A stretch of 34,443 bases of DNA from an uncultured Anaeromyxobacter sp. (lineage in GTDB: Bacteria > Myxococcota > Myxococcia > Myxococcales > Anaeromyxobacteraceae): assembly GCA_903874275.1 (NCBI GenBank), contig CAIQRS010000057.1, positions 1 through 34,443 of the forward strand, in the 5' to 3' direction. Below are positions 18,460 to 27,143 of the stretch, piece after piece. A program made the translations under genes and the position numbers. Numbering within the stretch: the first letter of the stretch is position 1; each line of letters opens with the position of its first letter. A model generated the notes under the pieces. The model was not told the origin of the DNA and did not search any database. It was given only the letters and a program-made list of their open reading frames with translations.

Positions 18460-19116
18460 ATGGCCCAGTTCAACGAGGATAGCCGCGAGCTCGCGGTGAA
18501 AGTCGTCTACTACGGTCCCGCCTTGTCCGGGAAGACGACCAATTTGCAGGCCCTTTACCAGAAGATGGACCCCAAGGTGCGCGGGCGTCTCATGACCCTC
18601 GACACCAAGGACGACCGCACCCTCTTCTTCGACATGATGCCGGTCTACTTCCGGGCCGCGGGCGGGGTGAAGGTCAAGATCAAGCTCTACACCGTCCCCG
18701 GCCAGGTGATGCACGAGTCCACGCGCCGCATCGTGCTGCAGGGGAGCGACGCGGTGGTCTTCGTGGCCGACAGCCGGAAGTCGGAGGCCGCCTCCACGCT
18801 CGCCTACTGGAAGGACATGCTGCGCAACCTCGAGGCCAACGGGCTCGACCCGCGCGCGCTGCCCATCGTCATCCAGAAGAACAAGATGGACCTGGAGGGG
18901 ATCCGCGAGGACGATTTCGCCGACCTGGTGCGATCGCCGAACGTGCCGGTGATGCCGGCCAAGGCCATCCACGGCGAGGGGGTGCTGGAGACGCTCGGGG
19001 CGCTGCTCTCCCTGTGCTACCGCGACCTCGACCGGGCCCTCGGCCTGGCCAAGCGCTTCTCCCTTCCGGAGAAGGAGTTCATCGGCTCGGTCTTCAGCCG
19101 CGTGGAAGCCAGATGA
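18460..19116 (+). CDS. MglA-like Ras-type small GTPase
   Basis: 218 residues from the ATG at 18460, with GGAGG just upstream. It belongs to the prokaryotic MglA family, which sets front-rear polarity and motility reversals in Myxococcus. Motifs are G1 YYGPALSGKTTN (18-28), DDRTLFFD with Arg53, LYTVPGQV (77-83) with Thr78 in place of the usual Asp and Gln82, and NKMD (141-144). Arg53, Thr78 and Gln82 fall at the same numbers as the key residues known for M. xanthus MglA. It differs by a longer C-terminus and by having no mglB (Roadblock GTPase activator) beside it, so it is probably a paralogue rather than MglA itself. Its last codon overlaps the next gene (ATGA), tying it to a PocR-type kinase. 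Confidence 0.88.
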   Translation: MAQFNEDSRELAVKVVYYGPALSGKTTNLQALYQKMDPKVRGRLMTLDTKDDRTLFFDMMPVYFRAAGGVKVKIKLYTVPGQVMHESTRRIVLQGSDAVVFVADSRKSEAASTLAYWKDMLRNLEANGLDPRALPIVIQKNKMDLEGIREDDFADLVRSPNVPVMPAKAIHGEGVLETLGALLSLCYRDLDRALGLAKRFSLPEKEFIGSVFSRVEAR

Positions 19117-20501
19117 AGGTCCAGCAGTCCGTCCTCCTCCAGGCGACGCCGCTCGGCGACCTGCTCGACATCCGGTCGTTCACGGAGGTCTGCCACTCCT
19201 TCGCCGAGCTCTACCGCATCGGCGTGAAAGTCTTCGACGACACCGGGAACAAGCTGGTGGACGTGAAGATCGGCAACGCCGACTTCTGCGGCTACCTGTG
19301 GCAGTCGCCCGAGGGGCGAACCCAGTGCATGGCCACCGTGCAGCGGGTGAAGACCGACCCCGTGCCCGAGGAGCCCATCCCCAGCACGGTCCACTGCTTC
19401 GCCGGCTGCCGCTACGCGATCCAGCCGGTGCTCTACGAGGGGGACGTCATCGGCCGGATCGTCTTCGGCCCGTTCGTGCCCGACGACCTGGTGGCGCTTC
19501 CGGAGAGCCTGGCCCGCATCTCCCCGGACTTCGACGAGAAGCTGGCCGCCTCCTACATGAACAAGATCCGGCGGGTGCCACAGGCCACCGCCGAGAAGGT
19601 GCTCAAGCACTTCGCCGAGATCCTCGACGTGCTGGTCTTCACCGGCCACAAGAACCTGCTCACGGCGCGGCTGCACATCGAGGCGGTCCAGGAGTCCTAC
19701 CGCGAGGTGCAGGAGAAGAACCGGCAGCTCGAGGGGGCCTACCAGGCGCTCAAGGAGCTCGACCGGCTCAAGTCGAACTTCCTCGCCACCATGAGCCACG
19801 AGCTGCGCACCCCGCTCACCAGCGTCATCGGCTACTCCGAGATGATGCTGGAGGGGCTGGGAGGCCCGCTCACCGCCGAGCAGCGCGAGTACCTCCAGAT
19901 CATCATGGACAAGGGGGAGAGCCTGCTCGGGCTCATCACCTCCATCCTCGACATCTCCAAGATCGAGGCCGGCCGCGTGAAGCTGGTGGTCTCCGACGTG
20001 GACGTGAACGCCATCATGCGCGACGCGGTGGCCACGGTGACGCCCCACGCCCGCAAGAAGGGGCTGCGGGTCTCCTGGCAGCCCTCCAAGCTCCCCGCCG
20101 TGCAGTGCGACCGGGAGAAGATCCGCCAGGCCCTCATCAACCTGGTGACGAACGCCGTGAAGTTCACCCCCTCCGGCGGCTCGGTCTCGGTGGAGGCGCG
20201 GGCCGACGGCGACGACCGGGTGGCCATCACGGTGACCGACACCGGGATCGGCATCGCGCCGCAGAACCTGGGGCGAGTCTTCGACGTCTTCTTCCAGGTG
20301 GACGGCTCCACCACCCGCGAGTTCGGCGGCGCCGGCCTCGGCCTCGCCATCGTGAAGAGCTACCTGGAGGCCCACGCCGGCACCGTGAAGGTCGCCTCCG
20401 CCCCGGGCGAGGGCACCACCTTCACCATCTCCCTGCCGGTGATGGCCTCCGGTCCGGCCGCACTCGCGGTCCGGGCCTCCCCGACGGTCGCGGCGGGGTA
20501 G
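19113..20501 (+). CDS. PocR-domain sensor histidine kinase
   Basis: 462 residues from the ATG at 19113, overlapping the GTPase stop (ATGA). The N-terminal 185 residues match a PocR-type sensory domain. Conserved cysteines are C59 and C72 (DFCGYLW through RTQCM), then C95 and C99 (HCFAGCRYAIQPV), which could bind a metal or sense redox state. A short coiled segment (190-220) leads to the kinase: phosphoacceptor His229 in ATMSHELRTPLTSVIGYS, an N box with NLVTNAVKF (343-351), DTGIG (376-380) and GGAGLGL (405-411). No membrane segment or signal peptide is present, so sensing is cytoplasmic. No dedicated response regulator follows directly; the nearest receiver is the CheY at 23444. Ligand unknown. 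The kinase assignment is certain; PocR rests on the cysteine pattern. Confidence 0.87.
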   Translation: MKVQQSVLLQATPLGDLLDIRSFTEVCHSFAELYRIGVKVFDDTGNKLVDVKIGNADFCGYLWQSPEGRTQCMATVQRVKTDPVPEEPIPSTVHCFAGCRYAIQPVLYEGDVIGRIVFGPFVPDDLVALPESLARISPDFDEKLAASYMNKIRRVPQATAEKVLKHFAEILDVLVFTGHKNLLTARLHIEAVQESYREVQEKNRQLEGAYQALKELDRLKSNFLATMSHELRTPLTSVIGYSEMMLEGLGGPLTAEQREYLQIIMDKGESLLGLITSILDISKIEAGRVKLVVSDVDVNAIMRDAVATVTPHARKKGLRVSWQPSKLPAVQCDREKIRQALINLVTNAVKFTPSGGSVSVEARADGDDRVAITVTDTGIGIAPQNLGRVFDVFFQVDGSTTREFGGAGLGLAIVKSYLEAHAGTVKVASAPGEGTTFTISLPVMASGPAALAVRASPTVAAG

Positions 20502-20516
20502 GGCCTGCCACCCCCG

Positions 20517-21500
20517 GTGAAGCGCCCCGGCGAGTTCGAGCTCATCGAGCGCTTCACCCGGCCGTTCGGGCGCGGCGAGGGGATCCGGGTCGGCATCGGC
20601 GACGACGCGGCGGTGCTGCGGCCGCCGCCGGGCCAGGATCTCGTGGCCACGGTGGACGCGGTGGTCGAGGGGGTCCACTTCACGCCCCGTTTCACCCCGG
20701 AGGAGATCGGCTGGAAGGCGCTGGCCGTGAACCTGTCCGACCTGGCCGCCATGGGGGCCCGCCCGCTCTGGGCGCTGGTGGCGCTCTCCACCCCGCCGGC
20801 CGCCGACCCGGGAAGGTTGGCGCGGATCGGCCGTGGCATCGCCGCCTGCGCCCGCCGCCACGCACTCTCGGTGGTGGGCGGCAACGTGACGGCCGCCCGC
20901 CAGCTCTCGCTCACCGTCACCGTCCTCGGGGCGGTCGGGAAGGGGAGGGCGCTCCTGCGCAGCGGAGGGCGACCCGGCGACCTGCTCGTGGTCAGCGGGA
21001 CGCTCGGCGACGCCGCCCTCGGACTGCTGCCCGGCGCCGCGCCGGGGCCGCGCGGCCGCCAGCGCCGCCCCCGCCCCCGCCTGGCGCTGGGCCGGGGCGT
21101 GGCCGGGATCGCCCACGCCGCCATCGACATCTCCGACGGGTTCCTCCAGGACCTGGGGCACCTCTGCGCCGCCTCCGGGGTCGGGGCCCGACTGGAGGCG
21201 GACAGGCTCCCGCTCTCCCCCGCCTACCGGGCGGCCACCCGGGGAAGCCGCGACCCCTTCGAGGGGGCGCTTTCCGGAGGGGAGGACTACGAGCTCCTCC
21301 TGGCCGTTCCCCCGTCGCGGCTCGAGGCGCTCCGGGGAGCTGCGCGCCGGGCGAGCACCCGGGTGACGGTGGTGGGAGCCCTCGAGGACCGCCCGGGGGT
21401 CCGTGTGGTCGAGGGTGGGCGCTCGCTCCGCCCCCGCCGAGAAGGGCACGACCACCTGCGCTCCGTGCGCGTTCTTGGACCCGGGAGCGGCAGGGCGTAG
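20517..21500 (+). CDS. thiL: Thiamine-monophosphate kinase ThiL
   Basis: 327 residues from a GTG at 20517, 15 bases after the kinase gene. ThiL phosphorylates thiamine monophosphate to the active diphosphate. Diagnostic pieces are GIGDDAAVL (26-34), DAVVEGVHFT (47-56), VNLSDLAAMGA (71-81), VVGGNVTAA (119-127), RPGDLLVVSGTLGDAALGLL and DISDGFLQDLGHL. In the GGDT motif of E. coli ThiL the Asp is replaced by Asn here (GGN at 121-123), a variant I believe occurs in other ThiL proteins. Length is normal. Its position inside a signalling operon looks incidental. A good promoter for the chemosensory genes overlaps its stop codon. Confidence 0.92.
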   Translation: MKRPGEFELIERFTRPFGRGEGIRVGIGDDAAVLRPPPGQDLVATVDAVVEGVHFTPRFTPEEIGWKALAVNLSDLAAMGARPLWALVALSTPPAADPGRLARIGRGIAACARRHALSVVGGNVTAARQLSLTVTVLGAVGKGRALLRSGGRPGDLLVVSGTLGDAALGLLPGAAPGPRGRQRRPRPRLALGRGVAGIAHAAIDISDGFLQDLGHLCAASGVGARLEADRLPLSPAYRAATRGSRDPFEGALSGGEDYELLLAVPPSRLEALRGAARRASTRVTVVGALEDRPGVRVVEGGRSLRPRREGHDHLRSVRVLGPGSGRA

Positions 21501-21503
21501 GAT
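21475..21503 (+). promoter_or_regulatory. Predicted promoter for the chemosensory operon
   Basis: TTGGAC at 21475-21480, a 17-base spacer and TAGGAT at 21498-21503, overlapping the thiL stop. It ends 33 bases before the GTG of the chemoreceptor gene, which also has a good ribosome site (GAGGAG). This would allow the che-lar part to be expressed independently of the mglA-like gene. Confidence 0.52.
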
Positions 21504-21536
21504 CCTTGCCGTTCCCGCCGCACCCGAGGAGAACCC

Positions 21537-22937
21537 GTGTCGAGGAGCCTGCGCCAGGACCGTCCGTCGAGCCGCCCCATGGCGAACGGCCAGGACACGC
21601 CGCCCCACATGGTGGCCCTCCGCGGCCGCTCGCCCGACCGTGACCTGCGTTCGCCTGCGCCGCCCCCCGGGCGCACCGTGTCGCTGCAGACCAAGCTCCT
21701 CGTCTCCTACCTCATCCTGGGCGCCTTCCTCCTCGTGGCCACCCCCGTCGTGCAGGAGCGGCTCCTGCCCGACCGGATCGTCGTCGCCGACGCGGTGCTG
21801 CTCGCGCTCACGCTGGTGGCCGGCTACGCGCTCTCCACCGCCGTCCTCCGGGTGAACCGGCTGGCCCGGCTCAAGTTCTCGGCCGTCGAGATCAGCGGCG
21901 GCGACCTCTCCAAGGTGGTCGTCTCCGAGGAGGCCCGCGGATTCCACGACGAGGTGGACGGCCTCACCGAGTCGATCCGGACCATGCAGGAGAACCTGCG
22001 CGACCTGGTCTCCCGCATCCAGCGCACCGCCCAGTCGGTGGCCGAGAGCGCCAACGAGCTCCAGACCTCCGCCGAGGAGGTCAACGCCTCCACCGACGAG
22101 GTGGCCAGCTCCATGGCCAAGATCGCCCAGGGCGCCGAGGAGCAGTCGGGGCTCGTGGAGCGGACCTCCAAGGTCATCGGCGACATCGCCGCGTCCATCG
22201 AGCGCACCGCCCGGAGCGCCGAGGAGGCGGCCAAGGCCAGCGCCGACACCTCCTCCGGCGCCACCCAGTCCGGCGAGGCGGCCCGGCTCGCCGCCGCCAA
22301 GGTGAAGAAGGTCTTCGCCCGCATCGAGGCGGCCAGCGAGCAGGTCTTCGCCTTCGGCGAGCGGACCCGCGAGATCACCCAGATCGTCGAGGTCATCACC
22401 AGCATCTCGCAGCAGACCAACCTCCTCGCGCTGAACGCCACCATCGAGGCCGCCCGCGCCGGGGAGTACGGGCGCGGCTTCGCGGTGGTGGCCGAGGAGG
22501 TGCGCAAGCTGGCCGAGAGCTCGGGGCGCTCCGCCGAGCAGATCTCGGCGGTGGCCGCCGACGTCTCGGCGCGCGCCTCCGGCGTCGTCCAGGCCATGCG
22601 GGCCTCGGTGGACGAGCTGGGCGAGGGGCGCGAGGACCTGAACGCCATCATGCGCTCCCTCGACGGCATCGCCGGCGCTGCCGCGGCCGGGGCCGACAAG
22701 GTGCGGGTCATCTCGGAGGCCGCCCGCGACCAGCTGCAGGGCTCGGCCGACATGGTGCGGGCCATGGACGACATCTCCGACGTGGCCACCAGCAACGCCA
22801 CCGCCACCGAGGAGGTGCGCAAGGTGATCGTCGAGCAGACCGCCTCGGTCTCGCAGATGGCCAGCGCCGCGCAGGAGCTCCTCAACCTCTCCCTCGAGCT
22901 GCAGAGCGTGGTCTCGCGCTTCCGCCTCGACCGGTAG
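21537..22937 (+). CDS. Methyl-accepting chemotaxis protein without periplasmic sensor domain
   Basis: 466 residues from a GTG at 21537 with GAGGAG a few bases upstream. About 48 cytoplasmic residues (Arg/Pro-rich) precede two membrane helices at about 53-70 and 82-103, joined by a loop of only about 10 residues, so there is no external ligand domain. A HAMP-like region follows, then the long coiled-coil signalling domain with the nearly invariant hairpin tip ([20 protein letters not shown], then [18 protein letters not shown], about 293-330). Sensing must be through the membrane, the cytoplasmic N-terminus or a partner protein. Q/E-rich helices suggest potential methylation sites, yet no CheR or CheB gene is nearby. 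It heads the run MCP-CheW-CheY-CheA-CheC. FrzCD of M. xanthus also lacks a periplasmic domain, but has no membrane helices. Confidence 0.93.
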   Translation: MSRSLRQDRPSSRPMANGQDTPPHMVALRGRSPDRDLRSPAPPPGRTVSLQTKLLVSYLILGAFLLVATPVVQERLLPDRIVVADAVLLALTLVAGYALSTAVLRVNRLARLKFSAVEISGGDLSKVVVSEEARGFHDEVDGLTESIRTMQENLRDLVSRIQRTAQSVAESANELQTSAEEVNASTDEVASSMAKIAQGAEEQSGLVERTSKVIGDIAASIERTARSAEEAAKASADTSSGATQSGEAARLAAAKVKKVFARIEAASEQVFAFGERTREITQIVEVITSISQQTNLLALNATIEAARAGEYGRGFAVVAEEVRKLAESSGRSAEQISAVAADVSARASGVVQAMRASVDELGEGREDLNAIMRSLDGIAGAAAAGADKVRVISEAARDQLQGSADMVRAMDDISDVATSNATATEEVRKVIVEQTASVSQMASAAQELLNLSLELQSVVSRFRLDR

Positions 22938-22941
22938 CCCC

Positions 22942-23391
22942 GTGGAGAGGGATCCCCGCCACGTGCTCTTCCGCGCCGGGGGCGAGCGCTTCGCCCTGCC
23001 GCTCGACTCCGTCGCCGTGGTGGTCCCTCCCGACCCGCCCTTCGCCCACGTGCCCCGCACCGCGCCGCCGGTCCTCGGTGCCATGGGGCTGCGGGGGAGG
23101 GTGGTGGCGGTGGTGGAGATGGCTCCCCTCCTCGGCCTGCCGGGCGGGAGGCTCGCGCAGGGCGGAGGGCAGGTGCTGGTCCTCGAGCGGGAGCGGCGCG
23201 CACTGGGGTTCCTCGTGGACGCGGTGATGGGGGTCGAGCCGATCGAGCCGCCCGCGACCCCCGGCGACGGACTTCCGGTGAAGGGGCTCTCGGTGGTGCG
23301 CGGTTCCCCGGTGGCCATCCTCGACCCGGACGCCCTGGCGGCGGCGGCCGGGCGGCTCTTCCGGGGGCGTGCCGGCCAGCGCGCGCCGTGA
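22942..23391 (+). CDS. cheW: CheW coupling protein
   Basis: 149 residues from a GTG 4 bases after the chemoreceptor stop. CheW bridges receptors and the CheA kinase in the signalling array. The sequence follows the CheW two-lobed beta-barrel: VLFRAGGERFALPLDSVAVV at the start, VLGAMGLRGRVVAVVEMAPL (the loop-strand characteristic of CheW, usually G..N.RG), then VLVLERERRALGFLVDAVMG and a C-terminal AILDPDAL strand. The usual Asn in the NLRG motif is replaced (GLRG). Length is normal for CheW. Coupling by position to the receptor and to CheA suggests a dedicated adaptor. Identification is good despite divergence. Confidence 0.87.
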   Translation: MERDPRHVLFRAGGERFALPLDSVAVVVPPDPPFAHVPRTAPPVLGAMGLRGRVVAVVEMAPLLGLPGGRLAQGGGQVLVLERERRALGFLVDAVMGVEPIEPPATPGDGLPVKGLSVVRGSPVAILDPDALAAAAGRLFRGRAGQRAP

Positions 23392-23443
23392 TACCGTGAT
23401 CCATCCCCTCCTCGACGCTCCCGGAACGGAGCCAGGTCCGCGA

Positions 23444-23812
23444 ATGCCGAAGAAAGTCCTCATCGTCGACGACGCGGTCTTCATGCGGAACATGATCCGC
23501 GACATCTTCACGAGCGGCGGCTTCCAGGTGGTGGGCGAGGCCGCCAACGGCCTCGAGGCGGTGGAGAAGTTCCGTGAGCTCCGCCCCGACCTGACCACCA
23601 TGGACATCGTGATGCCCTTCAAGAGCGGCATCGAGGCCACCCGCGAGATCGTCAAGGTCGATCCCCGGGCCGTGGTGATCATGTGCAGCGCGCTCGGGCA
23701 GGAGGCGCTGGTGATGGAGGCCATCGAGGCAGGCGCCAGCGACTTCATCGTCAAGCCGTTCAAGTCCGAGGACGTGATCGCGGTGGTGAAGAAGGTCCTG
23801 GGCGAGGGTTGA
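23444..23812 (+). CDS. cheY: CheY-type single-domain response regulator
   Basis: 122 residues from the ATG at 23444 (MPKKVLIVDDAVFMR). The frame is open further upstream into cheW but those residues are not receiver-like. The receiver has acidic residues D9 and D10, phospho-acceptor Asp54 (TTMDIVMP), Ser82 in place of the usual Thr/Ser (CSALGQ) and Lys104 (VKPFKSED), so phosphorylation should be intact. No output domain is attached, so it must signal by binding a partner. In a flagellated cell this would be the motor switch; here, with no flagellar genes in view and an MglA-like GTPase upstream, a polarity or other target is possible. CheA lies 23 bases downstream and is its likely kinase. 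Confidence 0.94.
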   Translation: MPKKVLIVDDAVFMRNMIRDIFTSGGFQVVGEAANGLEAVEKFRELRPDLTTMDIVMPFKSGIEATREIVKVDPRAVVIMCSALGQEALVMEAIEAGASDFIVKPFKSEDVIAVVKKVLGEG

Positions 23813-23835
23813 CCGGGCGGGTGGTGTGACCCAAG

Positions 23836-25803
23836 GTGAACTGGGACCTCTCGAAATACCTGGCGCTCTTCGTCTCCGAGTCGCGGGAGCACCTCGACGC
23901 CCTCTCGGCCGGGCTGGTGCGGCTCGAGAAGGCGGGCGGCGGGGGCGAGGTCCCGGCCGAGGTCGTGGACGAACTCTTCCGCCACGTCCACAGCCTGAAG
24001 GGCATGGCCGCCGCCATGCAGCTGGAGGGCATCGCGCTGCTCGCCCACCGGGCCGAGGACGTGGTGGGCGTGGTCCGCGCTCTCGGGACGGCGCCCTCCG
24101 CCGAGGTGGTGGACCTGCTGCTCGCCGTCACCGACGCCCTCTCCGAGATGGTGAAGGAGGCCGGGGCCGGAGGCGCGCCGGTCGCCCCCGAGCCGCTGGC
24201 CGAGCGGCTCTCGGCGGCGTCGAGCCGGCTGCGGGGATCCACCCCGACGGCGACCGCCGCGGCGCCTCCCCCGGCCGCGCCCGCGCCGGCCGGGCCGGAC
24301 CCCGAGGCGATCCCCGCCGGGAAAACGCGCCGCCTCCGCGTGGACGTGGAGGTCGTCGAGGGGAGCCCGGTTCCCGCGGTGCGTGGCTTCCTCGTCCTGA
24401 AGCGGCTCGAGGGCGCGGGGCGGGTCGTCACGGCCAGTCCGGGTGCGGCCGAGCTGCGGGCCGGCCAGATGCCGGGCCGGAAGCTCACCGTGGAGGTCGA
24501 GACCGACCAGCCGGTCGCCGAGGTGGAGCGAACGCTGGCCCAGATCGCCGACCTCGGACGGGTCCAGGTCCTGGAGGTGGCGGAGCCCGCGCCCCACCGG
24601 CCCCCTCCTCCGGCGGCGCCGCCGAGGCCGGAGGGGCCCGGCGAGGCGCCCCGCACCGTGCGGGTCCGCGCCGAGATGCTCGACGAGTTCCTCGACGTGT
24701 CGGGCGAGCTCCTGCTCGCCACGGCGCGCCTTCGCGAGCTGGGACGGGCCATGCCCGAGGCCGGACGGCGCGCCCACGAGGAGGGGCTGGACAGGCTCCA
24801 GGCCATCGCCAAGGACCTGCACGGGCGGGTCATGTCGGCGCGCATGACCCCGCTCACCGGCCTCTCCGACCGGCTCCCCCGGGCGGCGCGCGACCTGGCC
24901 CGCCGCACCGGCAAGCAGGTGGACGTGGTGGTGACCGGCTCCGAGATCGAGGTGGACCGGGCGCTGCTCGACGAGATCTCCGACCCGGTCCTGCACCTCC
25001 TCCGGAACGCCGTGGACCACGGCATCGAGACCGCCGCGCAGCGGATCGCCGCCGGAAAGCGCCCCACCGGCCGCATCGAGGTGTCGGCGCGGCGCGAGCG
25101 GGACCGGGTGATCCTGGAGGTCTCGGACGACGGCCGCGGCATGGACCCGGAATCGCTGCGCCGCTCGGCGGTGGCGCGCGGAGCCATCGGCGCCGAGGCG
25201 GCGGCGGCGCTCCCCGACGCGGAGGCCCTCCTCCTCGCCTGCCTGCCCGGGGTCTCCACCGCCGGCCAGGTCACCGACGTCTCCGGGCGCGGGGTGGGCA
25301 TGGACGCGGTGAAGCGAAGCGTCGAGTCGCTCTCCGGGACGCTGGCCATCGAGAGCCGGCGGGGCGAGGGAACCCGCTTCACGATGCGGCTGCCGCTCAC
25401 CGTGGCCATGCAGCCGGTGCTGCTCGTGCGGGTGGGGCTGGAGGTGGTGGCCATCCCGGTGTCCAAGGTCCACGGGGCGTCGCAGGCCCACGTCGAGGCG
25501 CTCGACCGGGCCGGTGGCGCGCCGCAGCTGGCCTTCGGCGGCGGCCACGTCCCGGTGCACGATCTGGGGGTGCTCCTCGGGACCGGTCCGGCCGCCGACG
25601 GACGGCGCCGCTCCATCGTCATAACGGATAGTGAAGCGGGGCGGGTCGGCCTGGCGGTGGACCAGCTCCTCGGCCAGGAGGAGGCGGTCCTCAAGCCGCT
25701 CCACGGTCCGCTTTCCCTGGTTCCCGGGCTGTCGGCCGTCACCGTGCTCGGCAACGGGCGGCCGGTCTTCGTGATCGACGTCCCGGCCCTGGTGGCGGCA
25801 TGA
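23836..25803 (+). CDS. cheA: Chemotaxis histidine kinase CheA
   Basis: 655 residues from a GTG at 23836. CheA autophosphorylates and passes phosphate to CheY. The P1 domain (1-110) has phospho-His52 in HVHSLKGMAAAMQ. A Pro/Ala-rich linker (135-155) leads to a P2-like segment (157-255), a second linker, then the P3 dimer region. In the P4 ATPase the N box is HLLRNAVDHGIE near 386, followed by DDGRGMDP near 431 and GRGVGMDAVK near 484. The P5 CheW-like domain runs from about 520 to the end (MQPVLLVRVGLEVVAIPVSK, then GNGRPVFVIDVPAL). No extra receiver domain is fused, unlike FrzE of M. xanthus. Its stop overlaps the CheC-like start (ATGA). Confidence 0.96.
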   Translation: MNWDLSKYLALFVSESREHLDALSAGLVRLEKAGGGGEVPAEVVDELFRHVHSLKGMAAAMQLEGIALLAHRAEDVVGVVRALGTAPSAEVVDLLLAVTDALSEMVKEAGAGGAPVAPEPLAERLSAASSRLRGSTPTATAAAPPPAAPAPAGPDPEAIPAGKTRRLRVDVEVVEGSPVPAVRGFLVLKRLEGAGRVVTASPGAAELRAGQMPGRKLTVEVETDQPVAEVERTLAQIADLGRVQVLEVAEPAPHRPPPPAAPPRPEGPGEAPRTVRVRAEMLDEFLDVSGELLLATARLRELGRAMPEAGRRAHEEGLDRLQAIAKDLHGRVMSARMTPLTGLSDRLPRAARDLARRTGKQVDVVVTGSEIEVDRALLDEISDPVLHLLRNAVDHGIETAAQRIAAGKRPTGRIEVSARRERDRVILEVSDDGRGMDPESLRRSAVARGAIGAEAAAALPDAEALLLACLPGVSTAGQVTDVSGRGVGMDAVKRSVESLSGTLAIESRRGEGTRFTMRLPLTVAMQPVLLVRVGLEVVAIPVSKVHGASQAHVEALDRAGGAPQLAFGGGHVPVHDLGVLLGTGPAADGRRRSIVITDSEAGRVGLAVDQLLGQEEAVLKPLHGPLSLVPGLSAVTVLGNGRPVFVIDVPALVAA

Positions 25804-26390
25804 GCCCGTCCGTACGGCGCAGGGGCGAGGTCCTCGAGGCGCTCCGGCGGCTGGCCGCCCAGGGCGGGACCCAGGCCGCCGACGCGGTGGGGAGGTTCCT
25901 CGGCCGGGCCACCCTGGCGGACGAGGTCCGCTTCCTCGAGGGTCCCGACGCCCAGGGCGTCGTCCGGATGGTGGGGCGGCCCGACCAGGAGTTCGTGGCC
26001 ATCGCCATGGAGCTGCAGGAGCCGCTGGGCGGCCGGCTCGTCCTGCTCCTCCCCGCCGAGGAGGCGGAGCTCATCTCCCAGCGAATGGTCCCCGACGCGG
26101 CGGCCGGGTCGCTCGACGTGGTGGGGGAGAGCGCGCTCGTGGAGATGGGGAACATCGCCGGGTCGTCCTTCGTCTCGGCGCTGGCGGGCCGGCTCCAGTC
26201 GCGGCTGCTCCACGGCGTGCCACGCCTCACCCGCGGCGGCGCCCGGGCCTGCCTCGACACGCTCGCGCCCGGAGCGGCCGGACCGGCACTGGCGGTGCGA
26301 TTGGGGTGCCCCGAGACCATCGGCACCTTACTCCTCCTCCCGGACCCGGCGCGCCTGGACGGCCTGGCCAGGGTCCTGGAGATTCCCTGA
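25800..26390 (+). CDS. cheC: CheC-family CheY-phosphate phosphatase with one active site
   Basis: 196 residues; the ATG overlaps the cheA stop (ATGA). CheC/CheX/FliY proteins dephosphorylate CheY-P using a Glu-x-x-Asn motif. The second half carries it: ESALVEMGNIAGSSFVSAL, with Glu115 and Asn118. The matching helix in the first half (EALRRLAAQGGTQAADAVGR) aligns with the other usual site, but the Glu and Asn are Arg17 and Ala20, so only one site should work. B. subtilis CheC has two sites and CheX-type proteins vary. No CheD partner is seen. Together with CheY and CheA it forms a complete phosphorylation-dephosphorylation pair. Family assignment is by motif and synteny; the overall sequence is divergent. 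Confidence 0.8.
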   Translation: MSPSVRRRGEVLEALRRLAAQGGTQAADAVGRFLGRATLADEVRFLEGPDAQGVVRMVGRPDQEFVAIAMELQEPLGGRLVLLLPAEEAELISQRMVPDAAAGSLDVVGESALVEMGNIAGSSFVSALAGRLQSRLLHGVPRLTRGGARACLDTLAPGAAGPALAVRLGCPETIGTLLLLPDPARLDGLARVLEIP

Positions 26391-27133
26391 TGGACGAGAA
26401 GGGGCTGCGGCGGCTGCTCGGGCGCCTCCGCCGGGGGGACGCCGGCGTGGACGAGGTGGTGGGGGCGCTGAAGGGCGCGCCCTACGAGGAGGTCGGCGGG
26501 TACGCCGCCATCGACCACCACCGCACGCTGAGGGTCGGGATGCCCGAGGTGGTGCTGGCCGAGCGCAAGACCGCCGCGCAGGTGGCGGCCATCGCCCGGA
26601 AGCTCGCGGCCCGGGGGCCGCTCCTCGTCACCCGGCTCGACCCGGACAAGGCGGGGCCGGCGCGCCGCGCGGTGCGCGGCTCCCGCTACGACCCGGTCTC
26701 GCGCACCCTCTCCCGCGGCCGCATGGAGCTTCCGGTCCGGGGGCCGGTGGCGGTCTGCTGCGCCGGCACGAGCGACGTCCCGGTCTGCGAGGAGGCGGTG
26801 GTGACGCTCGACGTGATGGGCGTTCCGGTGCTGCGGATCTACGACGTGGGCGTGGCCGGGCTGCACCGGTTGCTGGCGCGCCGCGCCGACCTCGACCGCG
26901 CCGTGGCCGTGATCGTCGCGGCGGGGATGGAGGGAGCGCTCCCCAGCGTGGTGGGCGGCCTGGTCGGGAAGCCGGTGATCGGGCTCCCCACGTCCGTCGG
27001 CTACGGCGCCAGCCTGGGCGGCATCGCCCCGCTGCTCACCATGCTCAACTCCTGCGCGCCCAACGTCACGGTGGTCAACGTGGACAATGGATTTGGCGCC
27101 GGGTTCGTGGCCGGGCTCATCGCCCGGCAGTGA
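26390..27133 (+). CDS. larB: Nickel-pincer nucleotide biosynthesis protein LarB
   Basis: 247 residues from the ATG at 26390, overlapping the preceding stop (TGATG). LarB carboxylates and hydrolyses nicotinic acid adenine dinucleotide, the first step toward the nickel-pincer cofactor of lactate racemase. It belongs to the PurE-related (NCAIR mutase-like) family. Conserved blocks are [12 protein letters not shown] near 50-61, [17 protein letters not shown] near 120-136, and [20 protein letters not shown] with the reactive Cys222 in NSC, then [13 protein letters not shown]. Length is typical. It is directly followed by larC; larE and larA are not in the window, so the pathway is completed elsewhere or only part is needed. 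Its place at the tail of a chemosensory operon is unusual. Confidence 0.94.
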   Translation: MDEKGLRRLLGRLRRGDAGVDEVVGALKGAPYEEVGGYAAIDHHRTLRVGMPEVVLAERKTAAQVAAIARKLAARGPLLVTRLDPDKAGPARRAVRGSRYDPVSRTLSRGRMELPVRGPVAVCCAGTSDVPVCEEAVVTLDVMGVPVLRIYDVGVAGLHRLLARRADLDRAVAVIVAAGMEGALPSVVGGLVGKPVIGLPTSVGYGASLGGIAPLLTMLNSCAPNVTVVNVDNGFGAGFVAGLIARQ

Positions 27134-27143
27134 AGGAACGTGG

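Noticed and set aside
19017-23318. A 1433-codon minus-strand frame opposite the kinase, thiL and chemoreceptor genes
   Set aside because: It spans several well-identified genes in antisense and shows only biased composition rich in His, Gly and Arg; it is a shadow of GC-rich coding.
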